Assembly (NCBI GenBank): GCA_018828125.1
Contig: JAHJWB010000017.1
Coordinates: 310,001-374,000 of the forward strand
Length of the DNA stretch: 64,000 nucleotides
From: Gammaproteobacteria bacterium
Lineage (GTDB): Bacteria > Pseudomonadota > Gammaproteobacteria > Burkholderiales > Burkholderiaceae_C
Direction of reading: 5' to 3'
A model generated the notes under the pieces. That model did not search any database and was not told the DNA's origin. It worked only from the letters and a program-made list of their open reading frames with translations. Of the stretch, positions 61,922 through 64,000 are shown one piece after another. The position numbers were made by a program, and so were the translations under genes. Each line of letters begins with the position of its first letter. Position 1 is the first letter of the stretch.

Positions 61922-63090
61922 CCTTGCACTTTTCTCTGTTTGCAGGGCGCGGGACTGTCCGTGCCTGTCGCACGGTTGTGGCTCTGACGGTCGTGGCTGC
62001 GCTCGCTGGATGTTCATCGCTTTGGGGTGGCGGTAGCTCCAAGCCGGTGCCTGCCGATCTTGGCGCAAATGTGGCTGTTCTCGGTGTGCGCCAAGCCTGG
62101 ACTTCCCGGGTAGGCGGATTAGCTGGCATGCCTATGGAGGTGCACACCGCCGGCCATCTTGTCACGCTGGCCTCTGCTGACGGTGTCGTGGTGTCTATTG
62201 ATGCCCGTACCGGTGGCGATGTGTGGCGAACCAATCTGGGAGAGCCCCTCTCCGCTGGCGTTGGCAGCGACGGCAAGATCGCCGCCGTGGTTTCGCGGGG
62301 CAATGAGCTGGTCGTTCTGGATGCTGGACGAGAACGCTGGCGACATGCGATGGGTGCTCAGGTATTTACCCCTCCGTTGGTGGCGGGGGGGCGTATCTTT
62401 GTTCTTTCCGCGGATCGCTCTATTTCTGCGTTTGACGCGGCCACGGGGCGCAAGCTGTGGTCGCAGCAACGGCCTGGTGAGGCCTTGGTTTTACGCCAGG
62501 CTGGCGTATTGCGCCCCGTAGGAGATACCTTGGTTGCCGGTTTGTCAGGCCGCTTGGTGGGGTTCAATCCAGACAATGGTAGCGTGCGGTGGGAGGCTCC
62601 TTTGGCGAGCCCTCGTGGCACCAATGATGTTGAACGCTTGGTTGAGTTGGTGGGGCGCACAACCAGAGAAGATGAAAGCGTTTGCGCACGAGCTTTTCAG
62701 GCGTCGGTGGGTTGTGTAAACACTGTACGTGGCGCAGTTGTGTGGACCCAGCCTGCTTCGGGTGCTGAAGGCGTCCATGGGGATGAAGACGCCGTCTTTG
62801 GCTCTGAAAGCAATGGATCAGTCATTGCTTGGCGGCGCATGGATGGGTCACGCCTCTGGACGACAGATCGGCTTAAATATCGCAAGCTAACTGCTCCCTT
62901 GCTTCTTGGGCGCTCGGTGGTCGTCGGTGACGAGACTGGGCTGGTCCATTTGCTTTCTCGCTCCGAAGGTGCGCCGCTCAACCGTGTTTCCACCGATGGT
63001 TCTGGTATCGCTGCCGCCCCGGTGGTAGCTGCAGATACTTTGGTGGTGGTGACGCGCAACGGCGGCATTTTTGGCTTCCGTCCTGATTGA
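61918..63090 (+). CDS. bamB: outer membrane assembly lipoprotein BamB
   Basis: BamB is an eight-bladed beta-propeller lipoprotein of the BAM complex. The 390-residue product has a lipobox LAGC at about residue 32 and repeated PQQ-like blades ([73 protein letters not shown]). The start is GTG 61918 in a GTGA overlap with the yfgM stop. der starts 13 bases after it. Confidence 0.95.
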   Translation: MTLHFSLFAGRGTVRACRTVVALTVVAALAGCSSLWGGGSSKPVPADLGANVAVLGVRQAWTSRVGGLAGMPMEVHTAGHLVTLASADGVVVSIDARTGGDVWRTNLGEPLSAGVGSDGKIAAVVSRGNELVVLDAGRERWRHAMGAQVFTPPLVAGGRIFVLSADRSISAFDAATGRKLWSQQRPGEALVLRQAGVLRPVGDTLVAGLSGRLVGFNPDNGSVRWEAPLASPRGTNDVERLVELVGRTTREDESVCARAFQASVGCVNTVRGAVVWTQPASGAEGVHGDEDAVFGSESNGSVIAWRRMDGSRLWTTDRLKYRKLTAPLLLGRSVVVGDETGLVHLLSRSEGAPLNRVSTDGSGIAAAPVVAADTLVVVTRNGGIFGFRPD

Positions 63091-63103
63091 TTGGTCCTAT
63101 TCA

Positions 63104-64000
63104 ATGAAGCCAGTTATCGCCCTTGTGGGGCGTCCGAACGTCGGTAAGTCGACTTTGTTCAATCGCCTGACGAAGTCTCGTGACGCCATCGTCGCTGATT
63201 TTGCAGGACTTACGCGTGACCGGCATTACGGGAATGGCAAGCAAGGTAAGCACGAATACATCGTCATAGATACGGGCGGGTTTGAGCCAGATGCGTCCGC
63301 CGGCATCTATAGAGAGATGGCGAAACAGACCCAGCAGGCGGTAGCAGAGGCTGACGTGGTTGTTTTTGTTGTGGATGCGCGCGCGGGCGTGTCTGCCCAA
63401 GACCACGACATCGCCAACTATTTGCGGCGTTTAAGTAAACCGTGTGTCTTGGTGGCCAACAAGGCAGAAGGGATGTTGGAGGGGGTGCAGCTCGCCGAGT
63501 TCTACGAACTTGGATTGGGTGAAGTGTTTCCGGTATCTGCTGCCCATGGTCAGGGCATACGGGGCTTGGTAGAAATCGCATTGGAGCCTCTCCAGCTGCC
63601 AGATCCAGATGACGCGGACGGCGGACCTGACAAAAGCGTTGTCAAGCTGGCTGTGGCTGGGCGACCGAATGTGGGAAAGTCAACGCTGATCAATACCTGG
63701 CTTGGCGAAGAGCGATTGGTTGCATTTGACATGCCAGGGACAACTCGCGACGCGATCTCTGTTCCTTTTGAACGGAATGGACAAAAGTTCGAACTTGTCG
63801 ATACAGCAGGTCTTCGTCGCAAAGGAAAGGTGTTTGAGGCCATTGAGAAGTTTTCGGTAGTAAAAACACTGCAGGCCATTGAATCTGCGAATGTTGTGCT
63901 GCTCTTGTTAGATGCCACGCAAGGGGTGACTGACCAAGATGCCCATATCGCGGGGTACATCTTGGAAAGTGGTCGAGCGGTGGTTGTCGCAGTCAACAAA
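63104..64000 (+). CDS. der: ribosome biogenesis GTPase Der (EngA), N-terminal part
   Basis: Der is a double-GTPase needed for 50S subunit assembly. The frame runs off the right edge after 299 codons. Two G domains are seen: [15 protein letters not shown] (residues 9-16 P-loop) with DTGGFE, and [16 protein letters not shown] with [14 protein letters not shown] and [11 protein letters not shown]. The first G4 reads NKAEG, the Glu-containing form common in Der; the second G4 is cut at NK. The C-terminal KH-like domain is outside the window. Confidence 0.97.
   Translation, partial: MKPVIALVGRPNVGKSTLFNRLTKSRDAIVADFAGLTRDRHYGNGKQGKHEYIVIDTGGFEPDASAGIYREMAKQTQQAVAEADVVVFVVDARAGVSAQDHDIANYLRRLSKPCVLVANKAEGMLEGVQLAEFYELGLGEVFPVSAAHGQGIRGLVEIALEPLQLPDPDDADGGPDKSVVKLAVAGRPNVGKSTLINTWLGEERLVAFDMPGTTRDAISVPFERNGQKFELVDTAGLRRKGKVFEAIEKFSVVKTLQAIESANVVLLLLDATQGVTDQDAHIAGYILESGRAVVVAVNK

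Noticed and set aside
1-64000. CRISPR arrays, tRNA or rRNA genes, complete insertion sequences, prophage genes
   Set aside because: Scanned by eye for spaced identical repeats, cloverleaf patterns, transposase motifs and phage gene clusters. None was found.

Overview
The window looks like a chromosomal segment of a high-GC betaproteobacterium of the family Comamonadaceae (order Burkholderiales), most like Acidovorax. The basis is the high GC, the order of the housekeeping genes (surE-pcm-nlpD-rluD-scpB-rluB-ndk-rlmN-pilW-rodZ-ispG-hisS-yfgM-bamB-der), the long alanine/lysine-rich N terminus of RpoD, and intergenic repeats of a type I recall from that family. The assignment is inference. No tRNA, rRNA, CRISPR array, phage or complete insertion sequence was seen.

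Region by region. 1-5.9 kb holds iron and peroxide functions: the 5' part of a TonB siderophore receptor, a bacterioferritin, an FTR1-type iron permease, and the alkyl hydroperoxide reductase pair ahpC-ahpF. Fur-box-like sites lie near the iron genes. One of them is followed by what looks like a short non-coding RNA with its own terminator. 6.0-13.3 kb is a heavy-metal RND efflux operon: a CzcI-like protein, a TolC-family outer membrane channel, a His-rich membrane-anchored protein, a periplasmic adaptor, the RND pump and a final His-rich periplasmic protein. 13.3-14.4 kb is an AT-richer patch with one orphan membrane protein, bracketed by two inverted copies of a 46-bp repeat. 14.4-20.5 kb has the divergent ppsR/ppsA pair and a two-gene sodium:solute symporter. 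20.5-29 kb has an FKBP, two regulators, an HMG-CoA-lyase/CoA-transferase catabolic unit, a frameshifted Bug-type binding protein, a chemoreceptor and an intact Bug protein. 29-33.7 kb is rpoD and dnaG. 33.8-36.5 kb is a PotD-like binding protein directly followed by a membrane diguanylate cyclase. 36.6-48.9 kb is a mixed accessory segment: acyl-CoA ligase, two orphan small proteins, AraC regulator with an AhpD-like protein, TSUP permease, RibD/DHFR-like protein, gamma-glutamyltransferase, PhoD phosphatase, a second diguanylate cyclase and a quinone oxidoreductase. 49-64 kb is tightly packed housekeeping, ending inside der.

The main things to look at again are: an eight-copy, intergenic, hairpin-forming 46-bp repeat family; the candidate Fur-controlled RNA at about 1.2-1.4 kb, which carries a C/U-rich anti-Shine-Dalgarno-like tract; the orphan PotD-like protein plus diguanylate cyclase pair, which resembles the NspS/MbaA polyamine-sensing arrangement; and the RND operon, whose pump has an atypical signature motif. 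I could run no database search. All homology statements rest on recognising motifs and gene order by eye.
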